A DNA stretch of 8,329 nt from Treponema sp. GTDB taxonomy: Bacteria > Spirochaetota > Spirochaetia > Treponematales > Treponemataceae. Numbering within the stretch: the first letter of the stretch is position 1; every line of letters starts with the position of its first letter. The stretch covers positions 1-8,329 of the forward strand of contig JAFTEK010000036.1 in assembly GCA_017453705.1 (NCBI GenBank). Reading direction: 5' to 3'. Below, in pieces: positions 1-6,085 of this stretch. Made by a program: the position numbers and the translations under genes. The notes beneath the pieces are model-generated. The model was not told the origin of the DNA, did not search any database, and was given only the letters and a program-made list of their open reading frames with translations.

Positions 1-115
1 ACAGTGTGGAAAAGTGGATGACTTGAAAACACAGTTTTTCCACTTTTCCACAAAGGCCAATGTTTCACGCGCCTATTAACAGTTTTTCCACAATGCCCGT
101 CAGAATCTTTCCACA
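1..115. other. Putative DnaA-box cluster (origin-like region)
   Basis: Three 9-mers match the relaxed DnaA-box consensus TTWTNCACA exactly as TTTTCCACA: 5-13 on the minus strand, and 44-52 and 84-92 on the plus strand. Two more differ by one base: 36-44 (TTTTCCACT) and 107-115 (CTTTCCACA). A 13-mer ACAGTTTTTCCAC is repeated at 31-43 and 79-91. The cluster is followed by A+T-rich DNA (about 195-280), as expected of an origin with an unwinding element. No dnaA, dnaN, rpmH, parA or rep gene lies in the window, so it could instead be a regulatory DnaA cluster, part of a plasmid origin, or unrelated A-tract repeats. What is seen is the motif cluster; the origin role is inference. Confidence 0.4.
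5..52. repeat. 14-bp perfect inverted repeat carrying DnaA-box-like arms
   Basis: The arm at 5-18 (TGTGGAAAAGTGGA) is the exact reverse complement of the arm at 39-52, with a 20-nt spacer. Each arm contains a TTTTCCACA box. There is no T-tract of terminator type after the right arm, so I do not call a terminator, although a gene ending just left of the window could use the hairpin. Confidence 0.6.
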
Positions 116-186
116 GGGGGGATAGGCAGGGATTCATTTGCCAAGGTGTGAGTCAAAGCGCTTGTGCCCGCCGACCTCCACAAAGA

Positions 187-273
187 TGTGCTGGAAAAAA
201 CTGCTTCAATACACAAGTAAACTATTGTAAAAAACTGCTCCAAATGCTATAAAAAATGTTGGAAAAATCTGCT
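187..273. repeat. Three A-tract/CTGCT repeats phased at 34 bp
   Basis: The pattern (G/T)-A5-6-(A/T)-CTGCT occurs three times: CTGCT starts at 201, 235 and 269, exactly 34 bp apart each time. A few flanking bases also agree (a T-x-x-TG(G/T) stretch before each A-tract). The middle copy lies in the -35/-10 spacer of the predicted promoter and the third lies just downstream of its -10, so the array could act as a regulatory site or as bent DNA. It could also be a decayed tandem repeat. A related AAAAAACTGCT sits at 5599-5609 in front of the exporter operon. Confidence 0.5.
225..253 (+). promoter_or_regulatory. Predicted sigma-70-type promoter of the ATPase gene
   Basis: The -35 TTGTAA (225-230) is separated by 17 bp from the -10 TATAAA (248-253), which is preceded by TGC, giving an extended -10. 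Transcription would start near 260, leaving a leader of about 34 nt that contains the ribosome binding site GGAGG (282-286), 7 nt before the GTG start at 294. The prediction comes from consensus match and position only. Confidence 0.5.
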
Positions 274-293
274 TTTATTATGGAGGCGGTTTT

Positions 294-1630
294 GTGTTTT
301 GGCGGAAAGTTTTTGATGCCCTTTTGGAATGGAAAGAAAAATACTCAGATAAATATGCCGCAATGCTGGAAGGTGCCCGGCGTGTCGGAAAATCTACGAT
401 AGCAGAGGAATTTGCCAGGACAAATTTCAAGACATACATAAAAATTGATTTTGCCAATATTGATGACTTTCTTCTTGAGGCTTTTAAGGACATTGCAAAT
501 CTTGACCTTTTTTTCCTGCGGCTCCAGACCATAACGGGAGTTACACTTTATCCGCATGAATCTGTAATCATTTTTGATGAAATCCAAAGGCAGCCCTTGG
601 TTCGCCAGGCGATTAAATATCTTGTGGCGGACGGCCGCTATAAATATATTGAGACAGGTTCTTTAATCAGCATCAGGCAGAACGTAAAGGACATTGTGAT
701 CCCATCGGAAGAATATTTTATTCAGGTATATCCTATGGACTATGAGGAATTTCTTCTTGCGACTGGGAACACAACCTACAATTTGCTGCGGGAATTGTAC
801 AAGTCAAAAAAGCCTGTGGGGAACGATGTTAACCGGAAGCTCATGCGTGATTTTCGCATTTATATGGCGGTGGGCGGAATGCCCCAGGCTGTGGATGCAT
901 ATCTTGGAGGCAGCAATTTTGAAGAGATTGACAAGGTAAAACGCGGGATTCTAAAGCTTTATGAAGAGGACTTCTACAAAATTGACAAATCCGGCCGTCT
1001 TTCAAAGATGTTCAATTCAATTCCTACTCAGCTTGCCTTGAATAAAAAGAGGTATGTAATTTCAAGTGCGACTGGAAAACGTACAACGGGAAAAGACAAG
1101 GAGATTCTTTCAGAGCTTATCGATTCAAAACAGTTTTGATTTCTTACAACACCACTGACCCGTGTGTTTCCCTGACGGCGACTGCTATGGATGATTCTTA
1201 TAAAATGTACCTTGCGGACACAGGGCTTTTTACTACTCTTCTTTTTAATTCAGCAGATAAAATTCATACAAAAATATATGCGAAACTTTTAAGCGACAAG
1301 CTTGACGCAAATCTTGGCTATCTTTATGAGAATATTGCCGCCCAGATAATAACTGCAAGCGGGAATAAACTTTTTTATCACATCTGGAAAAAAAATGATG
1401 ATGTACATGATTACGAAGTTGATTTTCTTCTTGATTCAAACGCAAAGCTCGTGCCTATGGAAGTAAAATCTTCCGCCGTGAACACTCATAAATCAATCAC
1501 GGAGTTCTGCTTGAAATATTCGAGTAAAATCTACCGCCAGTATTTATTCTCCCAAAAAGATGTTTCGAATAATGGGCAGCTTTTGTATAAGCCTCTTTAT
1601 ATGTTACCGTTTGTGCTGGAAGAGCTGTAG
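294..1630 (+). pseudogene. AAA-type ATPase with DUF4143-like C-terminus, frameshifted
   Basis: Translation starts at GTG 294 behind GGAGG (282-286). The first frame gives 281 residues ending at TGA 1137-1139. The reading continues one frame back from about 1130 to TAG 1628-1630. Residues 27-35 (GARRVGKST) are the Walker A motif; IIFDEI (92-97) is Walker B; IETGSLISI (119-127) resembles a sensor strand. The downstream part holds LADTGLF, a YLYEN segment and EVDFLL...PMEVKSS, matching the DUF4143 domain with its nuclease-like fold. In homologues as I remember them, the junction reads as one uninterrupted stretch, SELIDSK-TVLISY, so one A seems lost from the A4 run at 1127-1130; an A5 run restores the frame and gives 445 residues, the usual family length. 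Such ATPases are common in host-associated bacteria, but their cellular role is not established. A sequencing error or programmed -1 slip is possible; the sequence cannot distinguish them. Confidence 0.8.
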
Positions 1631-1658
1631 GGTCAGAACCAGCAAGGCGGTCAAGCTG

Positions 1659-1707
1659 TAGTGGTTAACCAACAATACGGTAAAGCCGCGTCGTTGGTTA
1701 ACCACTA
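1659..1707. repeat. 15-bp perfect inverted repeat between convergent genes
   Basis: The arm TAGTGGTTAACCAAC (1659-1673) is exactly complementary to 1693-1707, with a 19-nt loop. Each arm itself contains the 8-bp palindrome GGTTAACC. It lies 28 bp after the stop of the plus-strand ATPase remnant and 28 bp beyond the stop of the minus-strand exporter gene, where a bidirectional transcription stop would be expected. Neither side carries a clear T-tract, so termination would not be classical. A recombination or insertion scar is an alternative. Confidence 0.6.
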
Positions 1708-1735
1708 TGAAATTCCTGTTGAACCTTCGCGGGAC

Positions 1736-3499
1736 TTACGCGAACTGAGCCTGACGCAGGGCGTAGTATGCGCCTTTCCTTGCCATGAGCTCGGAGGGGC
1801 TGCCGCTCTCGACGATGCCGCCCTTGTCTATGACAAAGATTCTGTCCGCGCTCTGGATGGTGGAGAGCCTGTGCGCTATGACAAAGCTCGTCCTTCCTTC
1901 CAGGAGGCCCGCGATTCCGGCCTGGACAAGGAGCTCCGTCTTGGTGTCGATGCTGCTGGTCGCCTCGTCCAGAATCAGTATGCGGGGGTTGGAGAGCATG
2001 GTGCGGGCGAATGCCACCAGCTGCCTCTGCCCGTTTGAAAGCTCCCCGCCCCGTGCCGTGAGCTTGGTGTCATACCCGTCCGGCAGCGCCCTGATGAAGT
2101 CGTCCGCGTGGACGGCACGGCTTGCCGCTAGCATTTCCCCTTCCGTTGCGTCCAGCCTGCCGTACATTATGTTCTCGCGGATGGTTCCGCTGAAAATATA
2201 ATTGTCCTGGGTCATTATCCCCATCTGTGTGCGCAGGCTGTCCAGCTTGACCTCACGGATGTCCTTTCCGTCAACCAGGATTGCCCCGTCCTTTATGTCG
2301 TAGAAGCGGCTCACCAAATTTACCACGGTGGACTTGCCTGCCCCGGTGGGGCCGACCAGGGCGATTGTCTCGCCCCGGCTTACGGCAAAGCTCACGTCCT
2401 TGAGCACGTCGGTGTCGCTCTTGTAGCCGAACGTCACGTCCTTGAATTCTACATTCCCCTGTATGGGGGGCATGGGCTGTGCGTCCGGCCTGTCGGTGAC
2501 GGAGGCCTTGTTGTCGATTATCTCGAATATGCGCTCGGCTCCGCTGGCCGCGTTGACGAACTGGTTGTAGAAGTTGCTCAAATTCATGATGGGCTGCCAG
2601 AACATGCCGACGTAGCTTGCGAATGCGATGTACGTCCCGATGGAAACATTGTCTATTCCCAGTATGCGTATGCCCACCAGATAGAGCATCATCGTGCCAA
2701 CGCTCCAGCACAGGTCAATCCATGAGCCGAACGCGTCGCACCAGCGGACGGCACGGATGAATTCCTTGCGGTCGTCCCATACCAGCTGGCGGAACGTGGT
2801 GTCAGTCTCTTTCTCCGCGCGGAAGCTCTGGATTATCTTTATGCCCGACAGATCCTCGTTGATGAAGGCGTTCATGTTGGAGGATTTCTGCCTCTTGGCC
2901 TTCCAGTGCTTTTCCGCCATCACTGAAATCAGGAAGATTCCGGCGATGAGGAAGGGAAGGCTGCATAGTGCCGCCAGCGCCAGCTTCCAGTTCTTGGCGA
3001 ACATTATCACGACTACGGCGATGACCGTCACCAGGTTGGGGATGAGGGTCGTCACCGCGTTCTCGATGATGTCCTTGAGGGAGTTGGTGTCGCCGATTAT
3101 GCGGGCGAGTATCTTTCCCGAGGGGCGGGAGTCAAAGAAAGCCAGGTCAAGCCCCTGTATGTGGTCGTAAAGCTCCTGCCTGAGTTCCTGTATGACCTTG
3201 TTGCTCGTCTTTGCCATGAGAATCATGCGCGTCTTCATGGCAAGGACGGCGAGCAAATTAAGGGCTGCGGCTATCAGCACGATTCTGACAAAGCCCGGCA
3301 TGTCCCGGGGTATGATGTATTTGTCCACCGCCCTCTCGTTGATTAGCGGGTTGAGCAGATCCACCGTCGTGCCGAACGCCATCATCAAAAGCACCAGGGC
3401 AACCCTGCCCTTGTACCTTAGGAGGTAGCGGAACAGGCGGGGCATGGTCTCGAAATTGGACTTCTGAACCTGCTGCTCGTCTATCTTGTAACTGTTCAT
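1736..3499 (-). CDS. ABC exporter half-transporter, catalytic-site subunit (TM288/LmrD/BmrD type)
   Basis: This 587-residue protein fuses an N-terminal six-helix type IV exporter membrane domain (about residues 25-320) to a nucleotide-binding domain (about 348-587). Visible motifs are the A-loop Tyr359, Walker A GPTGAGKST (383-391), Q-loop Gln431, signature LSNGQ (487-491), Walker B ILILDE (507-512) with catalytic Glu512, and the switch His543. The signature deviates from LSGGQ, as in the partner subunits of heterodimeric exporters whose other half has a defective Walker B; the upstream gene is exactly that. Together they should form one inner-membrane pump, probably exporting drugs, lipids or peptides; the substrate cannot be read from sequence. 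The ATG at 3497-3499 is preceded by GGAG with 7 nt spacing. The gene follows its partner after a 132-bp gap and is G+C-rich compared with the flanking genes. Confidence 0.93.
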   Translation of the reverse strand: MNSYKIDEQQVQKSNFETMPRLFRYLLRYKGRVALVLLMMAFGTTVDLLNPLINERAVDKYIIPRDMPGFVRIVLIAAALNLLAVLAMKTRMILMAKTSNKVIQELRQELYDHIQGLDLAFFDSRPSGKILARIIGDTNSLKDIIENAVTTLIPNLVTVIAVVVIMFAKNWKLALAALCSLPFLIAGIFLISVMAEKHWKAKRQKSSNMNAFINEDLSGIKIIQSFRAEKETDTTFRQLVWDDRKEFIRAVRWCDAFGSWIDLCWSVGTMMLYLVGIRILGIDNVSIGTYIAFASYVGMFWQPIMNLSNFYNQFVNAASGAERIFEIIDNKASVTDRPDAQPMPPIQGNVEFKDVTFGYKSDTDVLKDVSFAVSRGETIALVGPTGAGKSTVVNLVSRFYDIKDGAILVDGKDIREVKLDSLRTQMGIMTQDNYIFSGTIRENIMYGRLDATEGEMLAASRAVHADDFIRALPDGYDTKLTARGGELSNGQRQLVAFARTMLSNPRILILDEATSSIDTKTELLVQAGIAGLLEGRTSFVIAHRLSTIQSADRIFVIDKGGIVESGSPSELMARKGAYYALRQAQFA

Positions 3500-3518
3500 G
3501 TCTTACTCCATTAGGGAA

Positions 3519-3575
3519 GTTTCAAAAGCCGGGGCATTGTGTCGCAAGGACACATAGCCGCGGGCTTTTTGAAAC
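3519..3575 (-). promoter_or_regulatory. Intercistronic hairpin upstream of the second exporter gene
   Basis: The outer arms are GTTTCAAAAGCC (3519-3530) and GGCTTTTTGAAAC (3563-3575), complementary with a single bulged T. Inside is a perfect 6-bp hairpin, TGTGTC (3538-3543) and GACACA (3549-3554), with a 5-nt loop. The structure ends about 20 nt before the ATG of the downstream gene on the minus strand. It could protect mRNA, tune the ratio of the two subunits, or be a copy of a dispersed intergenic repeat, since its 11-mer AGTTTCAAAAG recurs in two other intergenic places. Confidence 0.5.
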
Positions 3576-3595
3576 AGGTCATTAGTGGGAACCTT

Positions 3596-3621
3596 GAAAA
3601 ATTGCGCCTTGCGCGTTTTTC
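3596..3621 (-). terminator. Terminator-like hairpin after the first exporter gene
   Basis: GAAAAA (3596-3601) pairs with TTTTTC (3616-3621), and GCGC (3604-3607) pairs with GCGC (3611-3614) around a 3-nt loop. Read on the minus strand it is a short GC stem followed by AATTTTTC, 10 nt after the stop of the upstream exporter gene. It is symmetrical enough to act in either direction. If active it would make the second gene partly dependent on read-through or its own promoter. The stem is short, so efficiency is doubtful. Confidence 0.45.
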
Positions 3622-3631
3622 GGGATGCCCA

Positions 3632-5590
3632 TTAGTATTGGCTATCATACGTTTCCTTGTACAGGCCGCCTTTCGCAAGAAGCTCCTCGTGGGTACCTTC
3701 CTCTGCGATGCGCCCATTGTCCAGGACGATGATTTTGTCTGCCTTGCGTACCGCGCTTATGCGGTGCGCGATTATAATCTTGGTCATGCCGGAAAGCTCC
3801 GCGAGTACCTGCTGTATCTCCTGCTCGGTCTCGGTGTCCAGCGCGGACGTGGAGTCGTCCAGCACGAGAACAGGGGTCTTGCGGGCAAGGGCGCGGGCAA
3901 TCGTGATACGCTGCTTCTGCCCTCCGCTCAGTCCTACACCCCTCTCGCCTATGACGGTCTGCTCCTTTTCTTCCATCTTGTCCACGAATTCCGCGGCATG
4001 GGACTGCTGCAGGGCTGACCGCACTTGCGGCACGGTTATCGTCTCATGCGCCCCCAGCCTGACGTTTCCTTCGATGGTGTCGGAAAAAAGGAAGATGTCC
4101 TGCATGACGCAGGAGACGGCACGCCGCAGGGCTGGCAGGGGAAGCTCTCGTATGTCCACCCCGTCCAGCTTTATGCTGCCGCCCGTCACGTCGTACATGC
4201 GCTTGAGCAGGTTGATTATTGTGGTCTTGCCGGAGCCTGTCGCCCCCATGATTCCGAGCGTCTGCCCCGCCTTTATGGTGAAGGACACGTCGTCCAGAAT
4301 CTTTCGGGCGGTGCTATCCTTGCGGGCGGTGCTATCCTCGCGTGGGGTGCTCTCCTCGCGTGCGGTGCTCTCCTCGCGTGGGGTGCTCTCCTCGCGTGGG
4401 GTGCTCTCCTTGCGGGCGGCATCAGGCTCCTTCGCCCCCTCGCCACTGGAGCCACCTTTCCTGTCCGGATCCCCGCCATCGTCATCATCTTTCTCTGCCC
4501 TGCCAGTCACCTCGTAGGTCACATGGTCAAACTCAATGTCACCGTTAATGTCAAACTGTGAGAAGAGCGCGCCGGAAAGATCCTCGTCAAGGCTGCTTCC
4601 CCCCGAGATGTCCGTGATGTCAGGCATCTGCTCATAAATCTTGTTAAGGCGTTTGACGCTGGCCTTGGCGCTGGAAAAGCCGTTGGTAAGCCAGCCGAGC
4701 ATCTCCATTGGCCAGAACATGCCGTTGACATAGACCGTGAAGGCTATGAGCTCCCCTATGGGCATGCCCTTCCCGCCGGGAAAGGGGCTGCCCTTCATCA
4801 CGATGAGGCCGCCCAGGAAGAGGGATAGCACGGCGAGCAGCCTGGTTATCATCTGGATGACCGGGTTGAACTTGACGAACACACGGCTCAGGTCAATGTT
4901 AAGCTCATAGAACTTCTGGTTGTGCTTGTGGAATTTGGCAATCTCAAATCCCTCGCGGGCAAATGCCTTTACCGTGCGCACCCCCGCCAGGTTCTCGGCG
5001 GCAGTGTTGTTCATCTCCGAGCCTTCCTGGGCGACCTGTCCGTACAGCTCGTCCAGCTGTTTTTCCATGAGTATGGCGATTATGCCTGCGCATACCATGC
5101 CCGCCGCCGGAAGGAGGGCGAGCTGCCAGTTTATGCGTACCATGAAATAGACGGTGGAGACTGTGCGGAGGATTACCTCCGCCATGAGGATGCCCATGAA
5201 GGCGGCTATGTCCCAGATGCGGTCAACGTCATCCTTGACCCGGCTCATCAGCTCCCCGCTGTTTATGCCGTCAAAGAAGTTGGCCGACAGGCTCTGGATT
5301 TTGCCGAATAGGTTTATCCTGACTTCGGACGCAATCCTGCTGCCGGCGTAGTCGCACAGGAATTCTTTCGCGTACTGCAAAAAGCATCTTCCCACCCCTA
5401 TAGCAAGGATGCCTAATAGGAGCAATCGCAGGGCGTCCATGTTTCGCGCGATGAGCACGTCATCGGTGATGTGCTGCACGATGAGCGGCGCAATCTGATC
5501 CAGCATTGTCCCTCCCGCCATGGAGAGGACGGCAAGCACATAGAATAGGGCGTACTTCTTTACGTAGCCCGACAAATCAAGCTTGTTCAT
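3632..5590 (-). CDS. ABC exporter half-transporter, degenerate-site subunit (TM287/LmrC/BmrC type)
   Basis: This 652-residue protein has a six-helix exporter membrane domain (about residues 10-315) and a nucleotide-binding domain (about 350-652). It carries Walker A GATGSGKTT (449-457), Q-loop Gln497, an intact LSGGQ signature (554-558), Walker B VLVLDD (574-579) with Asp579 replacing the catalytic Glu, and His609. The Asp marks the non-hydrolysing site of heterodimeric exporters; the downstream gene supplies the matching LSNGQ. Homologues are usually near 580-600 residues; the excess is an insertion at about 363-429, between the first strands of the nucleotide-binding domain, made of an acidic Gly/Asp-rich part and six KESTPR-like hexapeptides. 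The A-loop aromatic appears to be Val361. The start is the ATG at 5588-5590, which has no convincing Shine-Dalgarno sequence and lies downstream of a hairpin-rich leader. The export substrate is unknown. Confidence 0.92.
   Translation of the reverse strand: MNKLDLSGYVKKYALFYVLAVLSMAGGTMLDQIAPLIVQHITDDVLIARNMDALRLLLLGILAIGVGRCFLQYAKEFLCDYAGSRIASEVRINLFGKIQSLSANFFDGINSGELMSRVKDDVDRIWDIAAFMGILMAEVILRTVSTVYFMVRINWQLALLPAAGMVCAGIIAILMEKQLDELYGQVAQEGSEMNNTAAENLAGVRTVKAFAREGFEIAKFHKHNQKFYELNIDLSRVFVKFNPVIQMITRLLAVLSLFLGGLIVMKGSPFPGGKGMPIGELIAFTVYVNGMFWPMEMLGWLTNGFSSAKASVKRLNKIYEQMPDITDISGGSSLDEDLSGALFSQFDINGDIEFDHVTYEVTGRAEKDDDDGGDPDRKGGSSGEGAKEPDAARKESTPREESTPREESTAREESTPREDSTARKDSTARKILDDVSFTIKAGQTLGIMGATGSGKTTIINLLKRMYDVTGGSIKLDGVDIRELPLPALRRAVSCVMQDIFLFSDTIEGNVRLGAHETITVPQVRSALQQSHAAEFVDKMEEKEQTVIGERGVGLSGGQKQRITIARALARKTPVLVLDDSTSALDTETEQEIQQVLAELSGMTKIIIAHRISAVRKADKIIVLDNGRIAEEGTHEELLAKGGLYKETYDSQY
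4302..4409 (-). repeat. 18-bp tandem repeat, six units, coding for hexapeptides
   Basis: Six adjoining 18-bp units occupy 4302-4319, 4320-4337, 4338-4355, 4356-4373, 4374-4391 and 4392-4409; a decayed seventh follows at 4410-4427. Units 5 and 6 are identical and the others differ at a few positions. On the minus strand they encode the hexapeptide family (E/K)(E/D)ST(P/A)R in residues about 394-430 of the exporter protein. Because 18 is a multiple of three, gain or loss of units keeps the frame, so length variation between strains is likely. Confidence 0.9.
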
Positions 5591-6026
5591 AATAAGTAAA
5601 AAAACTGCTGAAGAGAACTTAGAAAAACGGGGCTCTGCGCGTTTCCCTAAGGAAACACTTGATAATCCGAATGCGGATTATTCGGTGTTAACTCCAAAAA
5701 AATAACTCTGAAAGTGCGATTCGGCATATCGGGCTTGTTAAAAGCCGATGCCGAACACAAACCGGCACACATGGGGTGATGGGCATCTCTAAAAGGCGAG
5801 GTTTCTCGAGGCTGCCTGATATATGTGCGTTGGAGAAAATAGAAGCTTTTAAGGGGAATGTCTATTTGACTTTGTGAGAAAGGAGGTTCATTCCGCACTC
5901 AAAAGCGACATATACACTGTTATCCATGGGAGAAGCCTCCGTTCAAGAAATAAGATGTTCCCCACTCTATTGAGAATAAAAAAAAATGTCAAGATGGGTG
6001 GAAAACTTTTGAAACTCCTCGTTTTA
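5591..6026. other. Hairpin-rich intergenic region between divergent operons
   Basis: No convincing gene is present in this stretch. On the side of the exporter operon lie three strong hairpins: GTTTCC/GGAAAC (5641-5656, 4-nt loop), ATAATCCG/CGGATTAT (5662-5681, 4-nt loop) and TTCGGCAT/ATGCCGAA (5720-5755) with a further inner stem CGG-CTT/AAG-CCG. A smaller CGAG/CTCG stem lies near 5797-5809. In the minus-strand direction they would form the leader of the exporter mRNA, or a small RNA. I could not identify a clear minus-strand promoter. The part from 5830 to 6026 contains only a TTGACT at 5866 without a matching -10, and the reverse copy of a 12-bp repeat at 6005-6016. Confidence 0.5.
5641..5755 (-). 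promoter_or_regulatory. Candidate structured leader of the exporter operon
   Basis: Three consecutive perfect stems of 6, 8 and 8 bp stand 51 to 165 nt before the exporter start codon. The middle one has a competing partner: CCGAAT (5667-5672) can also pair with ATTCGG (5680-5685), which excludes the 8-bp stem. Mutually exclusive pairing of this kind is typical of attenuators and riboswitches. No known riboswitch class is recognisable to me, and a dispersed palindromic repeat is an equally good reading. Confidence 0.35.
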
Positions 6027-6055
6027 TGGAAAAACATTCGGTTTTATGATATAAT
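6027..6055 (+). promoter_or_regulatory. Predicted extended -10 promoter of the restriction-modification operon
   Basis: A perfect -10 TATAAT (6050-6055) is preceded by TGA, giving the extended -10 form TGnTATAAT. A weak -35 TGGAAA (6027-6032, four of six consensus bases) sits 17 bp upstream. Transcription would start near 6062, about 24 nt before the chosen ATG at 6086. That position argues against the TTG at 6068 being the start of the endonuclease. Confidence 0.65.
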
Positions 6056-6085
6056 GCCTCAAATTGATTGATTTTCGAGGGGGAT

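Noticed and set aside
1136..1630. Independent gene starting at TTG 1136
   Set aside because: It has no start signal of its own and continues the ATPase family sequence exactly after the frameshift.
1659..1707. Integron attC site
   Set aside because: The palindromic arms lack proper RYYYAAC and GTTRRRY core sites and the length and asymmetry features of attC; no integrase or cassettes nearby.
1726..1744. TTCGCG/CGCGAA hairpin over the stop codon of the second exporter gene as terminator
   Set aside because: Short stem and no T-tract on the minus strand after it.
4273..4488. Arg/Pro/Ala repeat protein in another frame of the 18-bp repeat
   Set aside because: It is a shadow of the in-frame hexapeptide repeat in the exporter; the repeat length keeps several frames open.
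5866..5895. Second promoter at TTGACT 5866
   Set aside because: No acceptable -10 at 16-18 bp; the extended -10 at 6050 is much better placed.
5647..5898. 83-codon minus-strand open frame in the exporter leader
   Set aside because: It runs through the hairpins, which explain its sequence better than a protein does; no family features.
5880..5900. tRNA T-arm suggested by GGTTCATTCC
   Set aside because: No complementary stem around it and no acceptor, D or anticodon arms nearby.
5874..6071. 65-codon plus-strand open frame ahead of the endonuclease, considered as a controller protein
   Set aside because: It starts at GTG without a preceding Shine-Dalgarno sequence, shows no helix-turn-helix, is very rich in Lys/Arg/Leu and runs through the predicted promoter.
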